DNA of 64,000 nucleotides from Pantoea ananatis LMG 2665 (GTDB lineage: Bacteria; Pseudomonadota; Gammaproteobacteria; Enterobacterales; Enterobacteriaceae). Of this stretch, positions 9,813 to 18,619 are shown piece by piece (position 1 is the first letter of the stretch; the number at the start of each line of letters is the position of its first letter). Below the pieces are notes generated by a model that made no database searches, had not been told where the DNA came from, and worked only from the letters and a program-made list of their open reading frames with translations. The position numbers were made by a program, and so were the translations under genes. The stretch spans positions 186,001-250,000 of the forward strand of contig NZ_JMJJ01000010.1 of the NCBI RefSeq assembly GCF_000710035.2, given 5' to 3'.

Positions 9813-10280
9813 TTACGCCAGATCGCAGGTGGGAATCTTGACCACCACTTTGCGAATCGGTCCTGGCGTGCTCACCGCGCAATTAGGCCGGTGGATATCC
9901 TGCGGAAAAAACACGGCAAAGGTGCCCGGCAGCATGCGCACCTGGGTCTCATGCGGCACGTGCTGGTAAAAAATAATGTCGCGCTCCGGGTCGTAAGGCT
10001 GATGCACCGCGAAATCCACAGGCTGCGTTGCGACGCCGATGACTTCTTCGCCCGTAACCAGGTACTGCACATCAATGTGCAGGCGGTGTGCTTCCGGGTA
10101 GTTCTCCTCGGCCGGAACGGTGTGCAGATCCAGTACCTGCATAACCCAGCCGGTTTCACTGTCCTGATAACGTCCCGCCGCCAGGGTGAGCAGGTCGTAG
10201 CGGGTCAGGCAGGCGATCGCTTTGGCGATCGCCGGAGGATAGTGACGCGGGTCGGTATTCGCGATGTGTCCGGTGATCAT
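9813..10280 (-). CDS. yiaL: YiaL family (YhcH/YjgK/YiaL, DUF386) protein
   Basis: 155-aa cupin-like beta-jellyroll of the YhcH/YjgK/YiaL family. Visible marks are EAHRLHIDVQYLVTGEE, the HQPYDPERDI stretch and FAVFFPQDIHRPN; the His residues suggest a metal site. The family is often in sugar-acid operons, but the reaction is not firmly known (a sugar mutarotase or epimerase helper role is often suggested). I chose ATG 10280 because a strong GGAGGG sits 4-9 nt upstream; the longer open frame to 10325 starts with a non-family tail overlapping yiaK. Confidence 0.88.
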   Translation of the reverse strand: MITGHIANTDPRHYPPAIAKAIACLTRYDLLTLAAGRYQDSETGWVMQVLDLHTVPAEENYPEAHRLHIDVQYLVTGEEVIGVATQPVDFAVHQPYDPERDIIFYQHVPHETQVRMLPGTFAVFFPQDIHRPNCAVSTPGPIRKVVVKIPTCDLA

Positions 10281-10290
10281 GATTCCCTCC

Positions 10291-11289
10291 TTACAGCGCC
10301 TGGATACGCGCCCAGACGCGCTCATCTACCGGAATGCCAAGTCGCTGATTTTCAGCCCGCAGCGGCGGAAACTTATCGCCGGGCAGGCGAATGGCCTGCG
10401 CGCTGTCGGCCCGTTCAGCGTTGATAATCGATGCCCGGATGCGGTCGAGCTTGTGCTGGCGGGTTTCACCGTCGATAAGGCGGTCAACATCAATCGCGAT
10501 AAAGACCTGCGAGATGCCGAATTCATCGCCGTTGTCGTGTGTCACTTCGGTGACGGAGGCACCGTTGGAGAGCAGGGTGGCCAGCATGTCCAGCACCACC
10601 GACAGCGCGGAGCCTTTCCAGTAACCCATGGGTAAGATGCGACGGTTCTGCTCAAGAGTGGCCGGATCGCGCGTGTAATTGCCTTCATCATCAAATCCGC
10701 CATCGACCGGCAGGCTCTTACCGGCCAGACGGTTCACTTCCAGCATGCCGTAGGAGAACATCGACATCGACATATCCACCATGGTGATTGGCTCGCCTGG
10801 TACGGCGATGATCAGCGGGTTGGTGCCGATAGCGCCGCTTTTCGCGCCCCAGGGCGGCATCACGGCAATGGAGTTCGTCCAGCAAATGCCCACAAAGCCC
10901 TTTTCCGCTGCCTGCCAGCCATAACTGCCGCCGCGCATCCAGTGATTGGCATTACGCAGTGCCACCAGCCCAATACCGTGATCCGATGCCAGGGCCATAG
11001 CACGATCCATCATCCCGTGCGCGGTGATGTTGCCGATGGCGCGCTGCGCATCCCACTGCTCGATCGCGCCCAGCGACAGGACTTTTTGTGGTTCCGCCTC
11101 GGGCACGATATGGCCAGCATCCAGCTGCTGAATAAACCGCGGGAAGCGGTTTACGCCGTGGGAATACACGCCGTTGAGACTGGTTTCGGTAAACATGCGC
11201 GCGCAGGCTTCGGCTTTATCCTGAGGCACGTTACGACCTGTAAGTACGCGGAGAAACTCCTCATACAACTGCTGATAGCTGATTCTCAT
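10291..11289 (-). CDS. dlgD: 2,3-diketo-L-gulonate reductase
   Basis: First catabolic enzyme of the pathway (YiaK): NADH-dependent reduction of 2,3-diketo-L-gulonate to 3-keto-L-gulonate. 332 aa, malate/L-lactate dehydrogenase-2 fold. Marks are [17 protein letters not shown] with the catalytic-type His, [39 protein letters not shown], and [22 protein letters not shown] near the C-terminus. It is the first gene of the yiaK-to-yagU operon. The operator-like element at 11319-11344 lies just upstream of its ATG. Ureidoglycolate dehydrogenase-like members share the fold, but the operon decides the assignment. Confidence 0.95.
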   Translation of the reverse strand: MRISYQQLYEEFLRVLTGRNVPQDKAEACARMFTETSLNGVYSHGVNRFPRFIQQLDAGHIVPEAEPQKVLSLGAIEQWDAQRAIGNITAHGMMDRAMALASDHGIGLVALRNANHWMRGGSYGWQAAEKGFVGICWTNSIAVMPPWGAKSGAIGTNPLIIAVPGEPITMVDMSMSMFSYGMLEVNRLAGKSLPVDGGFDDEGNYTRDPATLEQNRRILPMGYWKGSALSVVLDMLATLLSNGASVTEVTHDNGDEFGISQVFIAIDVDRLIDGETRQHKLDRIRASIINAERADSAQAIRLPGDKFPPLRAENQRLGIPVDERVWARIQAL

Positions 11290-11318
11290 ACGACTGATAC
11301 TCCCAGCGTTACCGCTTT

Positions 11319-11344
11319 ATTTCATAATGTGGAATGTCATTTCA
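11319..11344. promoter_or_regulatory. Candidate PlaR (IclR-type) operator upstream of yiaK
   Basis: Three half-sites in a row: ATTTCA-N5-TGGAAT-N3-ATTTCA. The right part, TGGAATGTCATTTCA (11330-11344), is a near-perfect 15-bp palindrome. The element is 30-55 nt upstream of the yiaK ATG. The same half-sites with the same spacing occur at 16194-16219 before the ABC operon, matching 19 of 26 positions. Because plaR (yiaJ) lies next to these operons and IclR-family regulators bind short palindromes, PlaR is the obvious candidate; binding itself is inferred. Confidence 0.6.
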
Positions 11345-11480
11345 ACTAAATGCTATGGGGAAAAGCCGGGCCAGTCAAAGAAATGACCGAAAAATTAATC
11401 AATAAAAATCAGTATCTTATATTTATTGTCGGCTTTTGTGATCTCTGGCTTATTCGCCAGATTTTGCCCACAGGCGGGCC

Positions 11481-11503
11481 GGTCAGCCCAAGAGAGGCTG
11501 ACC
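11481..11503. terminator. Perfect 8-bp hairpin between lactonase gene and yiaK
   Basis: GGTCAGCC / GGCTGACC with a 7-nt loop. It lies 38 bp past the lactonase stop on the minus strand, inside the 250-bp gap before yiaK. No T-run follows on either strand, so it may be a processing or attenuation hairpin separating the ABC-lactonase transcript from the yia operon rather than a classic terminator. Confidence 0.4.
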
Positions 11504-11541
11504 TGATTGACGCGTGCGGCATCCCTGCCTGAGCAGACGGC

Positions 11542-12372
11542 TTAGGGCAGCCTTACCCGGTAGAGCGACGTGTTTGCGGTGATATAGAGTTCATTATTAT
11601 CCGGCCCACCCAATGTGCAGTTGGATACCGTTTCAGGGATCGGAATTTTGCCTTTGCGCTCTCCGTCAGGGTTAAAAATAATCACGCCGTCTGCGCAGCT
11701 ACAGTAAATGTCGCCGTGAGAATCGACACAGAATCCGTCCGGGAAGCCCGGCGTGACATCGGCAAAAAACTGGCCGGGCGACAGCTCGCGTCCTTTAACC
11801 TGATAGACCCGGAGCTGGTGGCGCCCCAGAGTTGGAAAGTCCACCACCGACATATCGGCAACATACAGCAGGCTCTCGTCGGGCGAAAACGCCAGCCCGT
11901 TAGGCCGTTGCAGATCGCTGGCCGCAATACTGAGCTGCCCGGAGGCGGGATCGAAGCAGTAGAGATAGCAGCCAATCACCTGACTCGGGGCCAGATAGCC
12001 TTCGTGATCGTTAACGATCCCGTAAGGCGGATCGGTAAACCAGATGGTGCCATCGGCGCGGATCGCCAGATCGTTGGGCGAGTTAAAGCGCTTGCCCTCT
12101 ACTTTGTCGATCAACACGTTGACCGTGCCATCCAGTTCGGTCCGGCTGATAGCCCGGCGGCCGTGTTCGCAGCTGACTACGCGTCCCTGCCCATCCCGGG
12201 CATTGCCGTTGGCATAGTTAGCGTGATGACGCCAGATGCTGAGCTCACCGTTGCGCTGCCAGCAGTACATGCGGTTGCCTTTGACATCGCTGAATACCAC
12301 CGCATCGTGCTGCGGCAGCCATACCGGGCCTTCGGCCCAGATGGCAGGGGAACACAGTTTTTCTACCTGCAT
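11542..12372 (-). CDS. SMP-30/gluconolactonase-family sugar lactonase
   Basis: 276-aa six-bladed beta-propeller lactonase that hydrolyses sugar lactones. Metal and active-site positions are visible in order: AEGPVWLP (Glu), YANGNARDGQGRVVSCEH (Asn, Arg), FNSPNDLAIRADGTIWFTDP (Asn) and RPNGLAFSPDESLLYVAD (Asn, Asp). I chose ATG 12372 because GGAG precedes it; the TTG at 12402 would overlap the upstream gene. It directly follows the ABC importer genes and precedes the yiaK operon. A reasonable inference is that it opens an imported lactone into a sugar acid for that pathway. The actual substrate cannot be read from the sequence. Confidence 0.87.
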   Translation of the reverse strand: MQVEKLCSPAIWAEGPVWLPQHDAVVFSDVKGNRMYCWQRNGELSIWRHHANYANGNARDGQGRVVSCEHGRRAISRTELDGTVNVLIDKVEGKRFNSPNDLAIRADGTIWFTDPPYGIVNDHEGYLAPSQVIGCYLYCFDPASGQLSIAASDLQRPNGLAFSPDESLLYVADMSVVDFPTLGRHQLRVYQVKGRELSPGQFFADVTPGFPDGFCVDSHGDIYCSCADGVIIFNPDGERKGKIPIPETVSNCTLGGPDNNELYITANTSLYRVRLP

Positions 12373-12386
12373 GCTGCTGGCCTCCG

Positions 12387-13487
12387 TTACTTCACGCCCC
12401 AAATGGTTTTATAGTGCTGCTGATAACCGTTTTCGGGGTCGTAGTTATTTTGCGGTCCGCCATCCCGGCTAATATTTTCCTGAGTAATTAAGTGCGCAGG
12501 CGTGACATAGCCGGAAGGCGGCTGGCCAGCGAAGGCGCGGTTGAACTCATCCAGCAACTGCCAGCCGTGCAGTTTTAACGGTTCTGCCACGGTTGCCGAC
12601 TGGCTTTCACCATTGCGAATACGCTGGAAGGCCGAGACAGACCCGTCGCCCGCAGAGATATTGTATGGCGCGTTTTTGCCCCCCTTGCCTGCGGTTTTCA
12701 GCGCCGGTGCCATGAAGTCAAAATAGAGATCGTTAATCGCCAGCGAGTACTGCCAGCGGTCGCCGTACTTCTGTAACAAGCTGAAGGTGAGCGACGGCAT
12801 ACGGTTAGAGGTATCGGCCAGCGGCGTGTCAATAAAGTCGATGACCTTACACTCGCTGCACTTTTCAATTTCCTGCTTCATCGCATTGGCTTTATCCAGC
12901 GCGATTTTGTACAGCGAGTCGGTAAAGATGATGACCTGAGCTTTACCGCCTGATTTCACCACCGCGTACTGTGCCGCCAGACGGGCAACCTCATTTGAGT
13001 CAGAAGTAATGTTATCCGTAATGCCGTACTGCTTAATCGGGCCTGGCTGTGGCTCCGCATGCCAGGCCATCAGCACTATCTTTTGCTGGACCGCTTTTTT
13101 GAGCGGCATTTTGGCGACGTTGGGGTTCCAGCCGCCAATAATGATGCCGTCAGGGCGCTGGGCAATAGCCTGATTCAGCGCGGCAAGCTGATCTTTCACC
13201 GACCCCGCACCGTCCAGCGTATCCAGCTTCCAGCCCGCCACTTTCGCCGCCTCGCTCAGCCCCTGCTGAACCCCCTGTACGCCGCCATTTTTCATATCTG
13301 AGGCGATAAAAATCAGTTTCTTGTTCGCCTGGAGTTTCGGCCCCGTGGTAGGGCCATCCCAGGTGGTGGCGCTGGACGTGGCTTTGGCGACGGCCGCGGT
13401 GGCCTGTTCCAGGTAGCTGTCTGCATGAGCGGGCAGAGAGGCGACCAGCATGGCAACGAGAGAAAGACCAAATACCGGATTTTTCAT
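12387..13487 (-). CDS. Sugar ABC transporter periplasmic binding protein
   Basis: 366-aa type-I periplasmic binding protein of the RbsB/LacI-like class. Sec signal peptide at residues 1-22 (cleavage after PAHA). The mature part has KLIFIASDMKNGGVQGV at the first beta strand, RPDGIIIGGWNP, the YGITDNITSDSNE hinge block and GDGSVSAFQRIRNG. The pair of cysteines in KCSECKV may form a disulphide. Its ATG overlaps the stop of the permease gene upstream (ATGA). It delivers the ligand to the permease/ATPase pair of this operon; the ligand is unknown, probably a sugar, sugar acid or lactone. Confidence 0.9.
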   Translation of the reverse strand: MKNPVFGLSLVAMLVASLPAHADSYLEQATAAVAKATSSATTWDGPTTGPKLQANKKLIFIASDMKNGGVQGVQQGLSEAAKVAGWKLDTLDGAGSVKDQLAALNQAIAQRPDGIIIGGWNPNVAKMPLKKAVQQKIVLMAWHAEPQPGPIKQYGITDNITSDSNEVARLAAQYAVVKSGGKAQVIIFTDSLYKIALDKANAMKQEIEKCSECKVIDFIDTPLADTSNRMPSLTFSLLQKYGDRWQYSLAINDLYFDFMAPALKTAGKGGKNAPYNISAGDGSVSAFQRIRNGESQSATVAEPLKLHGWQLLDEFNRAFAGQPPSGYVTPAHLITQENISRDGGPQNNYDPENGYQQHYKTIWGVK

Positions 13488-14584
13488 AATGAGTTCCCTG
13501 GTGTGATGGTTTTTTGCTGTGGGTCAGGTGTTGTTGCTGGCGTGCTCTGACTGCGCACGACAGCTTTTTGGTTCAACATACGGCGACGCTGGGCGTAGCC
13601 GGCAAGCGTAATCGACAGCAACAGCGTGGCACCGTTAAATAAGGGTTCAACCCAGAAGGCGCCACCAAACTGCTGAATACCGGCGATACCAATAGCCAGA
13701 ATGGCGATGCCCACTACGGTGCCCCAAACGTTAACCCGTCCCGGACGAATGGTGGTGCTGCCCAGAAAGGCGCCCACTAAGGCAGGCAGCAGGTAATCCA
13801 TCCCGACGCTGGCCTGGCCGACGCCCTGTTCTGCGGCAATCAGCACGCCGCTGAAGCCGGTAATGACGCTGGAGGCGATAAAGGATCCAATGACGTACTT
13901 ATTAACGGCGATGCCGTTGAGGCGTGCCGCGACGGGATTACCGCCCACGGCATACATGCATCTTCCCAGCGGCGTATGCTCGGTGATCAGCCATAACGCC
14001 AGCGCCAGGCCCAGCACATAGAATGCGCCAATCGGAATGCCAAGGATTTCCGTGCTGTGCAGCGCGCTGAACGCATCCGGTAAATCGCCCACAATTTGTC
14101 GGCCGCCGGAGTGCCACAGCGCAATGGCATACAGCACCGTCCCGGAGCCCAGCGTGGCGACGAAGCTGTCAATGTCTGCCAGCGCGACCAGGATGCCGTT
14201 AAGCAGGCCATACAGGGCCGACAACACCAGCACCGTCAGCACCGCCATCTGCCAGGAAAAGCCATATTCCACCTGCAGCGTAATGGCCAGGATGTGCCAC
14301 AGCACGATGCCAAAACCGACATTGAGGTCGATTTTGCCAACGATCATTGGCAATGTGGCCGCCAGCGCCAGCAGCGCAATTTTTGCCTTACTGGACAGAA
14401 TCGCCTGTACGGTCAACATCGAAGCGAAGGTGGGGGACAGAACTGAAAACAGTAACGCTAACAGCACACATAACAGCAGTAGCCCGTAGCGGGTGAGGAT
14501 CTGCATCGACCACGGCGCAAAGCCATGCTGAGCAAGGCTGACCCGTTGTTCGAGCGCGGTGGACTTCACCGAGGTTTTAGACAT
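13484..14584 (-). CDS. Sugar ABC transporter permease (RbsC-like)
   Basis: 366-aa inner-membrane permease of the BPD_transp_2/RbsC class with roughly ten helices. Family marks are LAATLPMIVGKIDLNVGFGI (usual form is GGIDLSVG), the TPLGRCMYAVGGNPVAARLNGI block, which is the typical cytoplasmic coupling loop, and ALVGAFLGSTTIRPGRVNVWG. The usual GGIDLS is replaced by VGKIDLN, a modest departure. It is the middle gene of the ATPase-permease-binding-protein operon. The C-terminal 30 residues are polar and cytoplasmic. Confidence 0.9.
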   Translation of the reverse strand: MSKTSVKSTALEQRVSLAQHGFAPWSMQILTRYGLLLLCVLLALLFSVLSPTFASMLTVQAILSSKAKIALLALAATLPMIVGKIDLNVGFGIVLWHILAITLQVEYGFSWQMAVLTVLVLSALYGLLNGILVALADIDSFVATLGSGTVLYAIALWHSGGRQIVGDLPDAFSALHSTEILGIPIGAFYVLGLALALWLITEHTPLGRCMYAVGGNPVAARLNGIAVNKYVIGSFIASSVITGFSGVLIAAEQGVGQASVGMDYLLPALVGAFLGSTTIRPGRVNVWGTVVGIAILAIGIAGIQQFGGAFWVEPLFNGATLLLSITLAGYAQRRRMLNQKAVVRSQSTPATTPDPQQKTITPGNSL

Positions 14585-14606
14585 TTCGTTTCTCCTGACT
14601 GCCTGT

Positions 14607-16133
14607 TCAGACGGTAGCTAATGGAGCAGCAGAACTGGCCGAGGCCAGCTCCAGTAAACCTGCAAACGTAACCTGTTCATTTCTCAGCTCACCCACCACC
14701 TGGCCCCGGTTAAACACCAGCGCGCGGTTGCAGATATGAGCAATTTCTTCAAGGTCATTGGAAATCACCAGCACCGCCACGCCTTCGGCGAGGGCTTTAT
14801 TGAGCAGGTGATAAATCTCTTCGCGTGCGCCGACATCCACGCCAGCGGTAGGATCTTCAAGAATCAGTAGCGGCGCGTTGAGGTGCATCCAGCGGGCCAT
14901 GACCACTTTCTGCTGGTTGCCGCCGGACAGGGCGCTGATATCCAGGTTGACGTCTTTGGGACGCACGTCGAACAGCTGGACTTTCCACCAGCTGGCGCCT
15001 ACCTCGGCGCGGCGACCATAGTGCGATATCAGCCGATGACCGCTGGCGCAGGGATTAATAAACAGGTTTTCACGCACGCTCATCGACATCACCAGACTTT
15101 CGCCCGTGCGGTCGCCTGCAACCAGTGAGATGCCCGCTGCCATCGCCTCACGGGGAGAGCGTGGGTGGCAGGGGGTGTCGCGAAAAATAACCTGTCCGCT
15201 GGTGGCCTGCTTCAGGCCAAACAGCATTCGGCCTATTTCTTCCTGACCGGCTCCGCGCAGTCCTGCCAGCGCCAGCATCTCGCCTGGCTGCAGGCTAAAA
15301 GAAACCGGCCCGACTTCGTCAATGCACAGCTGATTCAGCGACAGCACCGGCGGCCGCGCCTCGGGCAGCGCAAGTCGCTGGTTACTCTCCAGCGCCTCGC
15401 CCACAATCATTTCCACCAGATCGTGAAGCTTGTAATCTGCCGTAACGCCTTCCGCAACGCGTTTACCGTCACGCATCACGCAAATACGGTCGGCAATTTC
15501 GATCACCTCATCCAGGCGATGTGTCACGTAAATCATGCCGACGTTGCGGCTTTTCAGTCGTTCAATCACGCCAAACAGGTGGCGCACGTCGTTGGCGGGC
15601 AGCGAGGCGGTGGGCTCATCCAGCACCAGCACTTCGGCGTTGACCGCGACGGCACGGGCGATGGCCAGCAGCGATTTCTCTGTCCGCGACAGTTCAAACA
15701 CGCGGGCATCGGGGTCCAGCTGAATACCGACTTCCTCCAGCGCCGAACGCGCCCGCTCACGCACCGCCCGCCAGTTGATCAGGCCAAAGCGGCGGTTGAA
15801 TCCCATCACCAGTGCCATATTTTCCGCCACGGTCATCCACTCAATCAGCCCCAGGTCCTGGTGAATAAACGCGATGGGCTGGCTGGTTGCCGTTTTCAAC
15901 GCGGCGGCGGATGCCGTGACGTTTCCCTGAAAGGTAATCTGGCCCTCATCGCTGGTATACACGCCAGCCAGCACTTTGATCAGGGTGGATTTACCTGCGC
16001 CGTTTTCCCCCAGTAGCGCCACCACCTCGCCGGGGAAGACGTCCAGACTCACATCATTAACCGCGGGGTTGCCGCCAAAGCGTTTGGTGATATGGCTGAG
16101 TGTAAGAACCGGTTTATCCGGATGAGGTTGCAT
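14607..16133 (-). CDS. Sugar ABC transporter ATP-binding protein (RbsA-like, duplicated)
   Basis: 508-aa tandem ATPase of the RbsA/MglA class. The first half is complete: Walker A GENGAGKSTLIKVL, a signature-region block around FELSRTEKSLLAIARAV, Walker B VLVLDEPTASL and the switch His in YVTHRLDE. The second half has GLRGAGQEEIGRMLFG in place of a strict Walker A, then LSGGNQQKVVMARWM and LLILEDPTAGVDVGAR; this asymmetry is usual for the class. It is the first gene of the operon, preceded by the operator-like cluster at 16194-16230. Confidence 0.92.
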   Translation of the reverse strand: MQPHPDKPVLTLSHITKRFGGNPAVNDVSLDVFPGEVVALLGENGAGKSTLIKVLAGVYTSDEGQITFQGNVTASAAALKTATSQPIAFIHQDLGLIEWMTVAENMALVMGFNRRFGLINWRAVRERARSALEEVGIQLDPDARVFELSRTEKSLLAIARAVAVNAEVLVLDEPTASLPANDVRHLFGVIERLKSRNVGMIYVTHRLDEVIEIADRICVMRDGKRVAEGVTADYKLHDLVEMIVGEALESNQRLALPEARPPVLSLNQLCIDEVGPVSFSLQPGEMLALAGLRGAGQEEIGRMLFGLKQATSGQVIFRDTPCHPRSPREAMAAGISLVAGDRTGESLVMSMSVRENLFINPCASGHRLISHYGRRAEVGASWWKVQLFDVRPKDVNLDISALSGGNQQKVVMARWMHLNAPLLILEDPTAGVDVGAREEIYHLLNKALAEGVAVLVISNDLEEIAHICNRALVFNRGQVVGELRNEQVTFAGLLELASASSAAPLATV

Positions 16134-16193
16134 TTCTGCCTCCCGTGACGCCTGGTGAGTATCGGCAGCAAGAGCGGCGACCGCTCGTTGCTA

Positions 16194-16230
16194 ATTTCAA
16201 TATGTGAAATACTATTCCAAAAAATAGTAT
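16194..16230. promoter_or_regulatory. Candidate PlaR operator cluster upstream of the ABC operon
   Basis: ATTTCA-N5-TGAAAT-N3-ATTCCA (16194-16219) repeats the half-sites and spacing of the element upstream of yiaK. ATTTCAATATGTGAAAT is itself a palindrome. It overlaps a further inverted repeat, ATACTATT-N6-AATAGTAT (16209-16216 and 16223-16230). The cluster is 61-97 nt before the ATPase start, in the 318-bp gap between this operon and plaR. I infer IclR-family repression of the importer and possibly autoregulation of plaR. Confidence 0.6.
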
Positions 16231-16451
16231 TCCTGACGCCGGGGAAAAGCAAAGAAGGAGGGTGGATATTTATCTATAAGAAACAGTAAGTTAAAATATT
16301 GTTTTGAATTTGTGATGAACAGCGCACTTCTGTCACGACGAGAAGCGTGCGCCCGACCACACTAAAAAGCTAAAGATTCCCTGTCGGTAAGCCTTGAGTT
16401 AACATCATGCGTTAGCGCGTTCAGGAAGTGAGAAATGGAGAGGGTCGGTGG

Positions 16452-17264
16452 ATGGCGGTGAAAGTGGATAAAGCAAAGGAAACGAAGAGCGATAAACCCT
16501 TAGGGACACAAAGCCTGTTTCGTGGCCTGCAGTTAATAGAATTGTTAAGTAATTATCCTAACGGTTGCCCGCTAGCCCATCTTGCTGAACTGTCTGGAAT
16601 GAACAAAAGCACCGTACATCGCCTGTTGCAGGGGCTGCACAGCAGCGGTTACGTGACCCAGGCACCTTCGCCCGGGAGTTACCGCTTAACCACCAAGTTT
16701 ATTTCAGTCGGTCAGAAGGCGCTGTCGTCGCTCAATATTATTCACGTTGCAGGGCCACATCTGGAAAAACTCAACCTAGACGTGGGTGAAACCGTGAACT
16801 TCTCCAGCCGCGAAGACGATCACGTTGTCTTGATCAACAAGTTAGAACCTACTACGGGCATGATGCGCACCCGCGCCTACATCGGTCAGCATATGCCGCT
16901 CTACTGTTCAGCCATGGGCAAAATTTTTCTGGCCTGGGGCAGCGAAGAGTACCTGCTGCAATACTGGCAAAACCATCAGGACAGCATTGAGCAACTGACG
17001 AAAAATACCATTACCACGCTGCCCGAGATGCAGCAGGAACTCAACGATATTCTTCAGCAGCGCACCGCGATGGATCGCGAAGAAAATGAACTGGGCGTCA
17101 CCTGCATTGCGGCACCGGTGTTCGATATTCAGCAGCGTGTCCCTTATGCGGTTTCGGTATCCCTGCCGACGGCCAAGCTGCAGCAGATTGGCGCGAAGCA
17201 TCTGATGGCGAAGGTGGTTGCCACGGCGCAGGCCATTTCAGAAGAGCTGGGCTTCACCGCCTGA
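16452..17264 (+). CDS. plaR: IclR-family transcriptional regulator PlaR (YiaJ)
   Basis: 270-aa IclR-family repressor. N-terminal winged helix: QSLFRGLQLIELLSNYPNGC, then ELSGMNKSTVHRLLQGL as recognition region. C-terminal effector domain: NFSSREDDHVVLINKLEPT, RTRAYIGQHMPLYCSAMGKI and DREENELGVTCIAAPVFD. These match E. coli YiaJ/PlaR, which controls the yiaK-S operon. I chose ATG 16452 because GGAGAGGG sits 7 nt upstream; a GTG at 16428 is an alternative. It is divergent from the ABC operon and about 5 kb from yiaK, with matching operator-like elements at both. Confidence 0.93.
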   Translation: MAVKVDKAKETKSDKPLGTQSLFRGLQLIELLSNYPNGCPLAHLAELSGMNKSTVHRLLQGLHSSGYVTQAPSPGSYRLTTKFISVGQKALSSLNIIHVAGPHLEKLNLDVGETVNFSSREDDHVVLINKLEPTTGMMRTRAYIGQHMPLYCSAMGKIFLAWGSEEYLLQYWQNHQDSIEQLTKNTITTLPEMQQELNDILQQRTAMDREENELGVTCIAAPVFDIQQRVPYAVSVSLPTAKLQQIGAKHLMAKVVATAQAISEELGFTA

Positions 17265-17303
17265 AAACGCCCTTTTCGGTACAGCAGGCCTGCCGAGCCA
17301 GGC

Positions 17304-17825
17304 TTAGTTTTCAGGTAGCGTGCTGTCTCCGTCACCGAGCGTGCGCTGCATCAGCACCGTATCCAGCCAGCGGCCATGCTTGAACCCCACCGACGTTAAT
17401 GTGCCGGTCACGGTAAAACCGGCGGCACGGTGCAGGGCGATAGAGGCCACATTGGCACTGTCACCTACGTTTCCCACCATCTGGCGAAAGCCGCGGGACT
17501 CAGCCCAGTGAATAGCATGGGCCAGCAGGCGTTTGCCAATGCCTTTTCCCTGGAACGCGGGCGCAATATACAGGGAATCCTCCAGGGTGAAACGATAGGC
17601 ATAACGGGGCCGGTAAAAGCTCAGATAACAGTAGCCACAAACCTGTCCTTCACTGAGGGCGACGAACCAGGGCAGCCCGGCGGCGCGAAGTTTTTCCAGC
17701 CGGCTGGCTATCTCTGCCTCGTCGGGCGGGACGATTTCAAAACTGCCCGTGCCCTGTAATACGTGATGGGCGTAAATCTGTTGTATTGCCGGAACGTGGC
17801 TGTCTTCTGCCAGTATTATTTCCAT
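17304..17825 (-). CDS. GNAT N-acetyltransferase (phosphinothricin-acetyltransferase-like)
   Basis: 173-aa Gcn5-related N-acetyltransferase similar to the Pat/MnaT (YncA) group, which acetylates methionine derivatives or phosphinothricin-like amines. Visible marks are the N-terminal IYAHHVLQGTGSFE, LYIAPAFQGKGIGKRLLAHA as the acetyl-CoA pyrophosphate loop (Q-G-K-G-I-G-K), and ALHRAAGFTVTGTLTSVGFK plus GRWLDTVLMQ typical of this subgroup. I chose ATG 17825 with GGGAGA upstream; the open frame extends to 17975 but that part is not family-like. Substrate is unknown. It is convergent to plaR and probably monocistronic. Confidence 0.85.
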   Translation of the reverse strand: MEIILAEDSHVPAIQQIYAHHVLQGTGSFEIVPPDEAEIASRLEKLRAAGLPWFVALSEGQVCGYCYLSFYRPRYAYRFTLEDSLYIAPAFQGKGIGKRLLAHAIHWAESRGFRQMVGNVGDSANVASIALHRAAGFTVTGTLTSVGFKHGRWLDTVLMQRTLGDGDSTLPEN

Positions 17826-18002
17826 TTCACTGTCTCCCTGCCTGTTAGCGTCGCGAAAGGGCATTGTCATCAGAATAAAAACGACCGGACATCGCGCTTC
17901 ACCGGCAGAGGCCAGGTTGGCTGCACCGGACGCGGTAAGGCGCAACGCCTCCCACCATACAACCGGGCCAGACACGACCGATCCCGGACAAGAATACGCG
18001 GA

Positions 18003-18542
18003 TTACACAGCCAAATTCCAGCGCCTGTAAGCCTCATCAATCGCCTTTGTGCCCTGCAAAAAGCATTTGGGCAGATCGATGTGCGGGTAGCGCGTTTTAT
18101 AGCGCCTGCGGTTTCCCGGCGTTATCAACGCGATGTGCTTTATCATCGCCCAGTTCACCTTATCCACACTGCCCTCAAGTGCGCCCGGCCGGTTGGCACT
18201 GGCGTAACAGCGTCTGACGTAACGCAGCAAGCTGGCGGGCATTGGGACATCAAGCAGAATATAGCCGGTTGCTCGCGCCAGTCGTTCGTTAAGACAGGCT
18301 GTGTAGTTGCCGTCCATTACCCAACAATCCCGGTGAATAGCCTGATGATGTAAATGCAAAAACTCAGCCTTCTCTCTTGGCTGCCAGTGGGTATTGGGCA
18401 GGTGATAAAGTTGGTCAAGATGAATGGCAGGCAGGGCGGTGTGATGTGAGATCGCGGTCGCAAGCGTTGATTTTCCGCTGTTAGACGGCCCCATAATGCA
18501 GATGCGTGGCCCCAGATCCTCAAGACTGATTAACGCATTCAT
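18003..18542 (-). CDS. P-loop kinase-like protein (adenylate-kinase / FlaR-like)
   Basis: 179-aa single-domain P-loop NTPase. It carries a clear Walker A, GPSNSGKSTLATAIS, and a LID-like arginine-rich stretch RRCYASANRP. YILLDVP could be the Walker B strand. The blocks HLDQLYHLPNTHWQPR and WVMDGNY are characteristic of small kinases often annotated as AAA-family ATPase or DNA topology modulation protein FlaR. The phosphoryl acceptor is unknown. It stands alone between the acetyltransferase and cupin genes. Confidence 0.8.
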   Translation of the reverse strand: MNALISLEDLGPRICIMGPSNSGKSTLATAISHHTALPAIHLDQLYHLPNTHWQPREKAEFLHLHHQAIHRDCWVMDGNYTACLNERLARATGYILLDVPMPASLLRYVRRCYASANRPGALEGSVDKVNWAMIKHIALITPGNRRRYKTRYPHIDLPKCFLQGTKAIDEAYRRWNLAV

Positions 18543-18619
18543 GGCGACGGTCCTGTAGACGGTGTGGTGGATTGCCCTCAGCCCGACGGGCAGAAGGGCA
18601 GAAGGGCAATCCAGCAGAA

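Noticed and set aside
11350..11532. 60-codon plus-strand frame between yiaK and the lactonase gene
   Set aside because: No ribosome site, lies across the intergenic hairpin and has no recognisable pattern.
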